NCBI GenBank assembly: GCA_903859815.1
Contig: CAIOOA010000219.1
Span: forward strand, 1 to 42,121
Source: an uncultured Methylococcaceae bacterium
GTDB lineage: Bacteria; Pseudomonadota; Gammaproteobacteria; Methylococcales; Methylococcaceae
DNA length: 42,121 bases
Direction: 5' to 3'
Shown here: piece after piece, positions 1 through 6,893 of the stretch
Numbering within the stretch: position 1 is the stretch's first letter
How the letters are laid out: every line of letters begins with the position of its first letter
Translations under genes and position numbers: made by a program
Notes under the pieces: model-generated
The model's database searches: none
What the model saw: only the letters and a program-made list of their open reading frames with translations
Told to the model about the DNA's origin: nothing

Positions 1-1
1 A

Positions 2-151
2 TCAAATTTCTTCGCTGGAGATTTAATGATGAGCTTTACCGGTCATGGAACAGGAATTCAGCGAGTGAATGCCGCGCGCCGAGGCTATGTCGGTTTTCAA
101 GGCCAATCTGGTCCTGCACTGGGTGCACTATGCCCATTGAGCGCCTTCTAA
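2..151 (+). CDS. C-terminal part of an unknown cassette protein
   Basis: An open frame runs from the window edge to TAA at 149-151 (49 codons visible, start outside). The peptide contains FAGDLMMSFTGHGTG and ends GALCPLSAF; it has Gly/Ala-rich, mildly hydrophobic stretches but no motif I recognise. It sits directly before the first conserved cassette-end module and attC site, where the cassette gene is expected, which is the main reason to prefer this frame over the other open frame in the same stretch. Function unknown. Confidence 0.4.
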   Translation, partial: SNFFAGDLMMSFTGHGTGIQRVNAARRGYVGFQGQSGPALGALCPLSAF

Positions 152-191
152 ACCAAGCCCTTCGGCGCAGCGATGTCCAATTGTCGTTTCA

Positions 192-281
192 GGGCCGTAG
201 GGCGCAATAGCGAAGCGTATTGCGCCGAATGGGAAAAGAGAGCAAAATCCATAAATACCGGCATCGTTTCACTGCCCACCC
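192..281 (+). repeat. Conserved cassette-end module with hairpin (copy 1)
   Basis: GGCGCAATA (201-209) pairs with TATTGCGCC (218-226). It is followed by GCCGAATGGGAAAAGAGAGC, an AAAATCCATAAATACC-type block and CTGCCCACCC, ending exactly where attC begins. The same order recurs before the attC sites at 4394, 6709, 8554 and 9619 behind unrelated genes. Seen directly; function unknown (terminator, structural extension of attC, or part of a cassette-forming unit). Confidence 0.7.
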
Positions 282-372
282 GCCTAACCCGCCGTTCCAG
301 CCGACCCGCGTGGACGTTTTGCGTGTTCATTCCGGCTCCTTCCGCGCGGGCGGCTGAACGGGGTCGTTAGGC
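282..372 (+). repeat. attC recombination site 1
   Basis: GCCTAAC at 282-288 and GTTAGGC at 366-372 are the outer inverted core sites (RYYYAAC / GTTRRRY). Inner imperfect arms, CCGTTCCAGCCGACCCGC near 292-309 and GCGGGCGGCTGAACGG near 345-361, pair with the mismatches and extrahelical bases typical of attC. Length 91 bp. It would be the 3' end of the cassette whose gene tail is at 2-151. Confidence 0.8.
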
Positions 373-479
373 TTAACCAAAAGAGTGTTTATAAATCTGG
401 CTATTTTATAGCTTGAGACTGTTAATTTCCGCTGGACAGACCTCAGCTTTTATCCCACGGCGGAAGGAAGGAAAACGTG

Positions 480-575
480 ATGAAGAAGATCGACCCAAAA
501 AAACTTAGTATCAAGAAACTTTCAGTGAAAGTAGATAAATGTGGTATGCGAGGCCTGCGTCGCCCCAGAGCGTAG
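480..575 (+). CDS. Putative RiPP precursor peptide, 31 aa
   Basis: An ATG at 480 follows a strong purine-rich ribosome site (GGAAGGAAGG, 462-471) and is preceded in frame by GTG at 477. The 31-residue product is sharply two-part. Residues 1-20 contain nine Lys and no Arg, with repeated KKLS-type units (KKLSIKKLSVKVD), as in amphipathic RiPP leaders. Residues 21-31, CGMRGLRRPRA, contain four Arg, one Cys and no Lys. It lies at the head of an operon with an E1-like enzyme, an arginase-family enzyme and a 2OG oxygenase, and is followed by a strong terminator, the usual arrangement for a highly expressed precursor with weaker expression of the enzymes. Inference: the Arg-rich tail is the modified core. 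No homologue is recognised by eye and no Gly-Gly cleavage site is present. Confidence 0.7.
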   Translation: MKKIDPKKLSIKKLSVKVDKCGMRGLRRPRA

Positions 576-583
576 CAAAGGAA

Positions 584-618
584 GGCGACTGGAGTGTTCA
601 CTCCAGTCGCCCTTTTTC
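584..618 (+). terminator. Perfect-stem terminator/attenuator after precursor gene
   Basis: GGCGACTGGAGTG (584-596) pairs perfectly with CACTCCAGTCGCC (599-611), followed by CTTTTTC (612-618). The stem begins 8 bp after the precursor stop and ends just before the E1 gene start, so transcripts of the downstream enzymes must read through it. This fits partial termination that sets a high precursor-to-enzyme ratio. Confidence 0.85.
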
Positions 619-620
619 AA

Positions 621-1727
621 ATGGAGATTTCAATTTTGAAAATAAAAGAAGATATTTACTCAATCCGAAATAACATTTCTGTTTTTACTAAGCACAAGAA
701 AAAGGGGGGCGTAAAGATAGCCTTCCTATTTGAACACAGTCGATTGATTCATACATTTCAGGTAAGCGATTTAGCCTGCGAATGTATAAAGTTGTTCGAT
801 GGTACGCGAACGAACACCGATATAGCTCAGAAATTGGGTTTACAAAAAGTGGAGGTACAAGAACTTTGTTTATATTTAAATGACCAGAATATTCTTCAAT
901 TGGCACACCCCGAGAAAGTGGATCAAAGATACTCGCGGCAACTTAATTTTTTATCGTCGTTTGAGTCGGCCTTAGTATCTCGTTATGATCTTCACGAAAG
1001 AATGCTTGATGCCACAATAGTCATTGTCGGTATGGGGAGTATTGGTAGTTGGATAGCTGAAAGTCTTGTACGAAGTGGGATAGGAGGTATCACGCTTATT
1101 GATTGCGACATCGTTGATCAAAGTAATTTACCTAGGCAAGCACTCTACGCTGAAAGTGATATCGGACTTAAAAAAGTAAGCGCAGCGGCTAATAGACTCT
1201 GGCAAGTAAATAAAAGCCTGAACATTAAACAGATCGATACGTTTGTCGAGTCACCAAACGACTTGGCATCTCATATAATAGATGCCACCGTAGTTGTTAA
1301 CTGCACCGACGAGCCAGACGTAACGACAACCAATGACATAGTATCTATTGCTTGCTTCGAGAAATGTATACCTCATGTTCTTTGTGGTGGATATGATGGG
1401 CATCTAAGCTATATTGGCCAAACCGTAATACCTTTCAAAACTTCGTGCTGGCGATGCTATTCAGAAAGTATGATCTACGATAAATCGTTAAAGGGATACA
1501 AACACATCGCCGTTACATCATCCAAAGCTCAAGGGGGAACATTAGCACCTGTTTCTGCAATTATGGCAAATATACATGCCTTAGAAGTTATTAAGATTGT
1601 AACTGGCTACCATGCGTCTGGGATGAAAAATCGCAAGGCTGAATTCGACTTCCTTACATATTCATTACACTTCACAGATATACCACGAAACCCTAGATGT
1701 ACGCTGTGTGGAGCCAGGAATAAATGA
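621..1727 (+). CDS. E1-like (ThiF/MoeB/MccB) adenylating enzyme with N-terminal peptide-binding-like domain
   Basis: Numbering from ATG 621 (368 aa). The ThiF/E1 fold is clear: nucleotide loop VGMGSIG (136-142), DCD at 161-163, NLPRQ (169-173) holding the catalytic Arg, CTDEPDV (228-234) with the Mg-binding Asp, and two CxxC pairs (C276/C279, C360/C363) forming the structural zinc site. All parts needed for ATP-dependent adenylation of a C-terminal carboxylate look intact. Residues about 35-95 resemble a PqqD/RRE-like winged-helix domain (FEHSRLIHTF, then two short helices), as in MccB-type peptide-modifying E1 enzymes. The 594 GTG lies inside the terminator stem and is unlikely as start; TTG at 636 has GGAG nine bases upstream and is a good alternative. 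It overlaps the next gene by ATGA. Inference: adenylates or otherwise activates the precursor at 480. It could instead be a sulfur-carrier E1, but no ThiS/MoaD-like gene is nearby. Confidence 0.85.
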   Translation: MEISILKIKEDIYSIRNNISVFTKHKKKGGVKIAFLFEHSRLIHTFQVSDLACECIKLFDGTRTNTDIAQKLGLQKVEVQELCLYLNDQNILQLAHPEKVDQRYSRQLNFLSSFESALVSRYDLHERMLDATIVIVGMGSIGSWIAESLVRSGIGGITLIDCDIVDQSNLPRQALYAESDIGLKKVSAAANRLWQVNKSLNIKQIDTFVESPNDLASHIIDATVVVNCTDEPDVTTTNDIVSIACFEKCIPHVLCGGYDGHLSYIGQTVIPFKTSCWRCYSESMIYDKSLKGYKHIAVTSSKAQGGTLAPVSAIMANIHALEVIKIVTGYHASGMKNRKAEFDFLTYSLHFTDIPRNPRCTLCGARNK

Positions 1728-2941
1728 ATAATAAATACCTAATAAGCAAATATTTGGTAAAAACAGATCCAAAAACTGAAGAGGTTCTAAATACTAAAAC
1801 TGGTGTACGCCACGAAGTATCAGATGAAACACTTAAATTACTTGAGCTATTTTCGCATCAGCCCAAGAGTATCAATGAAGCTTTGGCTCAAATTGAATGT
1901 GGTGAGGCGGAAAGGCGCGACATTTATATTTTCATTGAAGCGTTAATTGCTGAACAATTATTGGTAGCTCACCTAAGCAAAGAAGCAACGATACAAGCGA
2001 AATGTGATGCGAACGCCGTGATCTTTGAGTCACCAATGAGGAGTTTTTTTAGCGTACCTATTGCAAGTAAGGAGTCGCTGGACGGTATCGATATTGCTTT
2101 TGTTGGCGTTCCATTTGATCTTGGTACTACTGGATATCCAGGTGCTCGTTTTGCACCAGATAGGATGCGTGAATTATCATCTGACACGTTTGAATATCAT
2201 GCAGATATATTTACTGGTAAAGGTAAGGGCTGGTGGTCAGCGGATACTGGCGCACATCTACTTCGAGGTCAGGCATTAGCTGACTTTGGAAACGTATTAT
2301 TGCAAGTCGGAGAAGGATATGATTCATTCTACGAACGAGTAACATTAGCCACATCAACTCTTTTGAGGGCAGGAATTTTTCCCATTTTAGTTGGAGGCGA
2401 TCATTCTTTGTCATTTGCTGCCATGCGCAGTTTCAAGTATTTCTATGAAGATATAAAAATTGTGCATATCGATGCACATACGGATATGGGAGAACTTATT
2501 CCCGGGATTCCAAATAACCATGGAAATGTATTCACAAGGATAATGCAAGATAACTTAGCGATGAACCTATTTCAAATTGGGGTTCGTGGTACCGCAGGAA
2601 AGCAAGTGAGCGTTAACAACTATAAGATTATTTCTTTATGTAATCTTTATCAGGTTGGTATTAAAGAATCACTTTCTGAATTGAACGGGGGAAACTACTA
2701 CTTAAGTATAGATATTGATGTCCTTGATCCATCTTTTGCTCCTGGCACAGGCACCCCCGTTTCTAAAGGCATGGATCCAACTACTTTGATCTCATTAATC
2801 TCCGAAATTTCGCATAAAGTTAATATTGTAGGTATGGATATAGTTGAGATTAATCCAATGCTGGATCGAAATGATCAAACGTCAGAATTAGGACTTTCGA
2901 TCATTCTTCATGTTCTATCCGAAGTATTCTCTTGTCCATAA
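1724..2941 (+). CDS. Ureohydrolase (arginase/agmatinase family) with N-terminal RRE-like domain; candidate peptide arginase
   Basis: 405 aa. The C-terminal two thirds is a complete ureohydrolase: GGDHSLSF (224-231), IDAHTDMG (249-256), NNHGNVF (264-270) and SIDIDVLDPSFAPG (328-341) supply the Asp/His ligands of the binuclear manganese site. About 110 residues precede the catalytic domain, more than arginase or agmatinase needs. Residues 5-85 (YLISKYLVKT, a turn, then the helices ETLKLLELF, SINEALAQI and EALIAEQLLV) look like a PqqD-like recognition domain, as in the upstream E1. The start overlaps the E1 stop (ATGA), so the two are probably translationally coupled. Peptide arginases that turn Arg into ornithine are known in RiPPs (OspR of landornamide, KgrB of enteropeptin). 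The four Arg in the precursor tail make that role the natural inference here. Alternative: a free-metabolite agmatinase-like enzyme, which would not explain the N-terminal domain or the neighbours. Confidence 0.88.
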   Translation: MNNKYLISKYLVKTDPKTEEVLNTKTGVRHEVSDETLKLLELFSHQPKSINEALAQIECGEAERRDIYIFIEALIAEQLLVAHLSKEATIQAKCDANAVIFESPMRSFFSVPIASKESLDGIDIAFVGVPFDLGTTGYPGARFAPDRMRELSSDTFEYHADIFTGKGKGWWSADTGAHLLRGQALADFGNVLLQVGEGYDSFYERVTLATSTLLRAGIFPILVGGDHSLSFAAMRSFKYFYEDIKIVHIDAHTDMGELIPGIPNNHGNVFTRIMQDNLAMNLFQIGVRGTAGKQVSVNNYKIISLCNLYQVGIKESLSELNGGNYYLSIDIDVLDPSFAPGTGTPVSKGMDPTTLISLISEISHKVNIVGMDIVEINPMLDRNDQTSELGLSIILHVLSEVFSCP

Positions 2942-3284
2942 AAAGCAATATCTAACAGGTTCTGATATTTTAGAACGATATAGGATAGATTTCGGTATGA
3001 AGTCTATCATTGTGTTTACAAGCAAATCTATAGTCCCCGGAATTGATTAGGATTCAATACTATAATATTATATAGTAATTACTTGTATACTAAAAGTCAT
3101 ATTTAAATCAGCATGTTGCGGTGTAAGCAAATATATTTGAAAAATGCAATTATAGTGGTATCAATGAATTTTAACCAATTCTGGAATCTATAATATTAAG
3201 TTTAAATTGAATGGGCAATGCAAAGATGTATTAACGCTTTCCGAAGATTTAAAATATACAGTCATTTAGAGGACAGTACGCCGA
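2942..3284 (+). other. AT-rich gap inside the RiPP operon
   Basis: 343 bp with no clear gene. A 26-codon frame at 3113-3193 (starts MLRCKQ) lacks a ribosome site. A frame without ATG ends in ...LTLSEDLKYTVI at about 3266 and reads protein-like, so a small or decayed gene is possible. No terminator-like stem with a T-run is visible. Confidence 0.4.
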
Positions 3285-4262
3285 ATGTTTAGTGAAGAAT
3301 TATGGGATAACTTTGTTAGTAACACTTGGGGAAGATGCCCCGCTATATATAAGAAGGCAGACTATACCCCTTTGACTGAATCGGACTTTAAAAAAGTGAT
3401 TCAAAAATATTTTAGCCAAGCTGTTCAGGGGAAGTTTTCTAATGACATTAGAATTTATGCCAATGATCGGTCTATAAGCAAATCCGAACATGCTTTATTG
3501 TTAAATATTGACATAAATTCGATAACAGATTTTAAATCATTTGTCCTTAAGGCCAAATCAATTTTGAATTCAAACTCATTTGGTGTCATTATAAACGATG
3601 TCGGTAATTTTGAGCCAAGCATTCAAAGAGAGGTTGAGAAATTCTTAACACCGTTAGTTCGCCGTGTAGGTTTACCTTTTCGTGAAACTGAAATTGGTAT
3701 TTTTGGCGGGGATTATCTTAGAACCCCTTTTGGTATTCATCGTGATCTGGGCAATGATAATTTTACATTTGGCATTGTCGGTGAAAAGCGATTTTTATTT
3801 TGGCCTCCAGAGTATTTCGCCAGTGACATCATGGGTACTAAGTGCGGTGTCAGCAATAAGGAAAGTATCTATTGTGATATAGATGTGTATGAGCGATTTA
3901 AAGGAGACGCTATTTCTTTAACTGTATGTCCAGGGGAAATTCTTTACTGGCCTGATTGGTGGCACACAGCTGATATGGAATTCGAGATGGAGCATTTAAC
4001 GTTGAGTTTAGGGCTTTGGAGTGAGGTAAATTTAGCGACCTTATGTGCTGACTTTGTTCGTTGTGCTTTGGAAGAACGGTTAAAAAATAGATTGATTGTC
4101 AAAGGGTTTTGTCACCCAGATCAAGAGCTACCGAATTTTTTAGAAGAACTATTGGCTCTATTAAAACGGCTAAACGATGAGGATAGCGTGGCAGAGACAA
4201 CAAAATCCTGGTGGAAAAACCGGGTAGCTAATCAGGGTTTTGCAACTTTTCTGGATGATTAA
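3285..4262 (+). CDS. JmjC/cupin-like Fe(II)/2-oxoglutarate oxygenase
   Basis: 325 aa. The 2-His-1-carboxylate iron site is visible: GIHRD (H152, D154) and, on a later strand, WWHTAD (H227). K168/R169 in GEKRFLFWPP is a candidate for binding the 2-oxoglutarate carboxylate, and PGEILYWPDWWH is a typical cupin/JmjC strand. The N-terminal 130 residues are helical and unassigned; the C-terminal 90 residues form a helical tail. GAGG lies about 12 bp before ATG 3285. It is the last gene before the attC at 4394, on the same strand as the E1 and ureohydrolase. JmjC-type enzymes hydroxylate peptide or protein side chains, so I infer hydroxylation of the RiPP core (Arg, ornithine or Pro). A role unrelated to the peptide cannot be excluded because a 343-bp gap separates it from the ureohydrolase. 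Confidence 0.78.
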   Translation: MFSEELWDNFVSNTWGRCPAIYKKADYTPLTESDFKKVIQKYFSQAVQGKFSNDIRIYANDRSISKSEHALLLNIDINSITDFKSFVLKAKSILNSNSFGVIINDVGNFEPSIQREVEKFLTPLVRRVGLPFRETEIGIFGGDYLRTPFGIHRDLGNDNFTFGIVGEKRFLFWPPEYFASDIMGTKCGVSNKESIYCDIDVYERFKGDAISLTVCPGEILYWPDWWHTADMEFEMEHLTLSLGLWSEVNLATLCADFVRCALEERLKNRLIVKGFCHPDQELPNFLEELLALLKRLNDEDSVAETTKSWWKNRVANQGFATFLDD

Positions 4263-4295
4263 AGCCCGCGTAGGTTGGGGTGAGAAACGAACTCC

Positions 4296-4393
4296 AAGGC
4301 CGTAAGGCGGAACCATGGACGGGTTCCGCCGAATGTATAACAAAGGTAAAGAGCAAAAGCCATGAACCCCCGGCATTGTCTCTCTGCCCACCC
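4296..4393 (+). repeat. Conserved cassette-end module with hairpin (copy 2)
   Basis: GGCGGAACC (4306-4314) pairs with GGTTCCGCC (4322-4330). The right arm is followed by GAATG, AAAGAGCAAAAGCCATGAAC and CTGCCCACCC. The arms differ from copy 1 at several positions yet still pair, so the structure and not just the sequence is conserved. Confidence 0.7.
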
Positions 4394-4450
4394 GCCTAAC
4401 CCAAAATTCAAGCGGACTCGCTACGCTCGCCGCTTAATTTGGCGTTAGCC
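4394..4450 (+). repeat. attC recombination site 2 (short form)
   Basis: GCCTAAC (4394-4400) and GTTAGCC (4444-4450) flank AATTCAAGCGGACTCGC and CGCCGCTTAATTTG-type inner arms separated by a short loop. At 57 bp this is the classic compact attC shape. It closes the cassette that carries the RiPP operon. Confidence 0.88.
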
Positions 4451-4580
4451 CCTGCTTGGTGTGATTCTTGGTTAGGCTTTTTGCTATAGTATTTGGGCTA
4501 GCTTTAACCTTTTTCGACTCTTTATAATACGCCACAGAATGTATTCTATGGTATGAGACCAATTAATTAAAAGGTAAATC

Positions 4581-5891
4581 ATGGTCAATGAAACCACATT
4601 AGCTTTTGCAGGTTTTACGATGATTCTGTTGTTTATGTATTTGATCATGTCTAAACGAATGTCAGCTATGAACGCACTTATTCTGATCCCCGTCATATTT
4701 GCAATAGGCGTAGGATTTTATGATACAAGACTTGGTGCGATGATGATGGCAGGAGTCATAAAAGTTGCCCCTACTGGAATTATGATCTGCTTTGCTATCC
4801 TTTTCTTCGGCATCATGATCGATGCTGGACTGTTTGATCCCGTTATTGAGAAAATCCTCAAAGCAGTTCATGGCGATCCTATGAAAGTCTGTGTCGGAAC
4901 AGCATTACTAGCAGCATTTATTTCTCTTGATGGCGATGGCTCAACGACTTATTTGGTAACCTGTTCAGCCATGTTGGCAGTGCACCGTAGACTGGGAATT
5001 ATCCCTATTATTCTCCCTGCTTTGGCAGTTCTGGAAAATAGTGTTATGAATATTATTCCGTGGGGTGGGCCGACTAGTCGTGTTCTAGCTTCGTTAGAAG
5101 TGGAATCCAGTCAGGTTTTTCTTCCCATGATTCCCTGTATGGTCGTGGGAACCTTGTTTGTCTGTTTCATGGGCTACCTCTGGGGTTTGAATGAACGTAA
5201 TCGTATTGGCATAATTGATTTCACTCACGATGGTCGTCATGCTGTCGTCTCTGGTGATGCTGAAGCCGATAAGCTAAAGCGTCCTGAAAAAATCTGGTTC
5301 AACTTTGCTCTTACGGCACTCTTGATGTTCTGTTTAATCATGGAAACACTACCGCTAGCGATATTATTCATCATTGGTACGGCATTCGCATTACTTATTA
5401 ATTACAAAAATAAAGATCAACAGGCACGTATCTGTGCTAATGGAGCTAACGCCATGCCAGTTATTTCTATGGTTTTTGCAGCTGGCATTTTCATGGGTAT
5501 TTTGTCAGGCACCAAGATGGTGGACGCAATGTCGAAGATAATCGTTGCCGCAGTTCCAGAAACTATGGGGCCACATTTTCCGCTCATCACTGCATTAATT
5601 AGTTTACCAGGTACATTTTTCATGACTAATGATGCTTTTTACTTTGGGGTTCTCCCTGTATTGACTAAAGCAGCAGCAATATATGGCATTCCAGCGGCAG
5701 AGATGGGTCGAGCCGCACTAATCGGACAAGGTGCACATCTGCTTAGCCCATTAGTACCATCTACTTTTCTTTTGGTAGGGCTAAACAAAGTTGAACTTGG
5801 TGATCTTCAAAAATTTGCTTTGATTCCTGCAATCTGTATTTCATTGCTCTGGTTGGCTACCTCAATAGTTCTTGGTCACATTCGTATCTGA
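4581..5891 (+). CDS. CitMHS-family citrate (metal-citrate/proton) transporter
   Basis: 436 aa, almost entirely hydrophobic with about 11-12 membrane helices and one charged cytoplasmic segment (about residues 205-240, GLNERNRIGIIDFTHDGRHA). Family-typical features are SLDGDGSTTYLVTCSAML (about 113-130), NIIPWGGPTSR (about 156-166) and TFFMTNDAFYFGVLP (about 347-361). CitMHS proteins take up citrate complexed with Mg or Ca in symport with protons. The ATG at 4581 follows AAAAGGTAAATC. It is a single-gene cassette between attC 2 and attC 3. Substrate is inferred from family only. Confidence 0.85.
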   Translation: MVNETTLAFAGFTMILLFMYLIMSKRMSAMNALILIPVIFAIGVGFYDTRLGAMMMAGVIKVAPTGIMICFAILFFGIMIDAGLFDPVIEKILKAVHGDPMKVCVGTALLAAFISLDGDGSTTYLVTCSAMLAVHRRLGIIPIILPALAVLENSVMNIIPWGGPTSRVLASLEVESSQVFLPMIPCMVVGTLFVCFMGYLWGLNERNRIGIIDFTHDGRHAVVSGDAEADKLKRPEKIWFNFALTALLMFCLIMETLPLAILFIIGTAFALLINYKNKDQQARICANGANAMPVISMVFAAGIFMGILSGTKMVDAMSKIIVAAVPETMGPHFPLITALISLPGTFFMTNDAFYFGVLPVLTKAAAIYGIPAAEMGRAALIGQGAHLLSPLVPSTFLLVGLNKVELGDLQKFALIPAICISLLWLATSIVLGHIRI

Positions 5892-5945
5892 TTGAATAAT
5901 TAGCACTGGGGTGAGCTTGCGAACCTCAGCAAATTTAACTACCAA

Positions 5946-6006
5946 GCCTAACTCAACGTTCCAGCGGAGCTTCGCTACGCTACGCCCGCTGAACTTTGCG
6001 TTAGGC
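5946..6006 (+). repeat. attC recombination site 3 (short form)
   Basis: GCCTAAC (5946-5952) and GTTAGGC (6000-6006) flank ACGTTCCAGCGGAG and CCCGCTGAACTTTG arms around a loop. Length 61 bp. It lacks the hairpin module seen before most other sites here. Confidence 0.88.
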
Positions 6007-6042
6007 ATTTTCAATGCAACATAAATTAACGAGGAACTCATC

Positions 6043-6612
6043 ATGAGAGCAAAATTTTTACTTTCGATCATTGTAATATTGACGATAACAGGTTGTACTG
6101 GAACTCAAGTAAAATTAAGCCATGAACCAACAACACAAAGCTTTAATCAGCCCTTCTCAGCAGTTGGTGTTAGAGATGTTCCAGCAACAAAAACATTACC
6201 AATAGCCGGTAACTTAACAGAAGCATTTAGCAATGAGCTACGAACATCTGGATTTGCAAAAGAGGTCTATTACCCGCTTAGACCTGATGATAAAGTCGAT
6301 ATAGTGTTAGACTCTCAATTCAATGTAGAGGCAGATACACATTCCGGCTCTATGTTCGCAAAATCATTTTTTACTGGTTTTACCTTGTTTCTACTTGAAC
6401 CTGTCTTCTGGTATGACATTGACTATAAGCTATCAGGAAATGTCAATGTTATGAAAGATGGAAAGCTACTAAAACAAGTAACCGCTACGACAGATACTAC
6501 TATTAGTGCCAAGTGGCTATCTTTAAGTAAACTTCCTGCTTTAGAGGCTGAAGCCTTAGTCAAAGCTAAGAAATCGCTTTTTCAGCAACTAATGCAAGCC
6601 ATAGCGAAATAA
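6043..6612 (+). CDS. Small cassette lipoprotein, unknown function
   Basis: 189 aa. The N terminus MRAKFLLSIIVILTITGCTG is a lipoprotein signal with Cys at residue 18 in a TGC lipobox. The rest is predicted soluble with mixed strands and helices, with a short hydrophobic stretch near 103-118 (FFTGFTLFLLEPVFWY). GAGG lies about 10 bp upstream of the ATG. Its layout (lipobox, then a domain with FSNELRTSGFA and a VDIVLDSQFNV strand) resembles periplasmic DUF-type lipoproteins, but I do not recognise the family. Single gene between attC 3 and attC 4. Confidence 0.75.
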   Translation: MRAKFLLSIIVILTITGCTGTQVKLSHEPTTQSFNQPFSAVGVRDVPATKTLPIAGNLTEAFSNELRTSGFAKEVYYPLRPDDKVDIVLDSQFNVEADTHSGSMFAKSFFTGFTLFLLEPVFWYDIDYKLSGNVNVMKDGKLLKQVTATTDTTISAKWLSLSKLPALEAEALVKAKKSLFQQLMQAIAK

Positions 6613-6621
6613 ACGCGGTAA

Positions 6622-6708
6622 GGCACAATAGCGGTACCCCGCGTAATGCGCCGGATGGAGAAAAAGAGCAAAATCCATGAATACTCGGCATTTTCTCCCT
6701 GCCCACCC
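6622..6708 (+). repeat. Conserved cassette-end module with hairpin (copy 3)
   Basis: GGCACAATA pairs imperfectly with TAATGCGCC, with an inner GCGG/CCGC stem. The block AAAAAGAGCAAAATCCATGA and CTGCCCACCC follow as in the other copies. It starts about 10 bp after the lipoprotein stop. Confidence 0.65.
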
Positions 6709-6799
6709 GCCTAACCCGCCGTTCCAGCCGACCCGCCTGGACGTTTGGCATCATTTTTCGGGTTCATTCCGCGCGGGCGGCTGAACGGAGTCGTTAGTC
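6709..6799 (+). repeat. attC recombination site 4
   Basis: Nearly the same as site 1: GCCTAAC at 6709-6715, then CCGTTCCAGCCGACCCGC, and GCGGGCGGCTGAACGG before the outer core. The outer core reads GTTAGTC (6793-6799), one base off the GTTRRRY consensus, which may lower recombination. Confidence 0.75.
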
Positions 6800-6893
6800 A
6801 TGTCAGGTAATCCATAGAGTTAGGCCGACTTGAAAGGGTGGATCACTGATTTACTTAACGACATGTCAAGCTTTTTATAGGGTAATGAATATA

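Noticed and set aside
148-330. Minus-strand frames across attC regions (148-330, 6566-6754, 9500-9706) giving similar Arg-rich peptides
   Set aside because: They are translations of the repeated attC and module sequence, so their similarity comes from the repeats and not from coding.
594-620. GTG at 594 as the E1 gene start
   Set aside because: It lies inside the terminator stem and has no ribosome site; ATG 621 or TTG 636 fits better.
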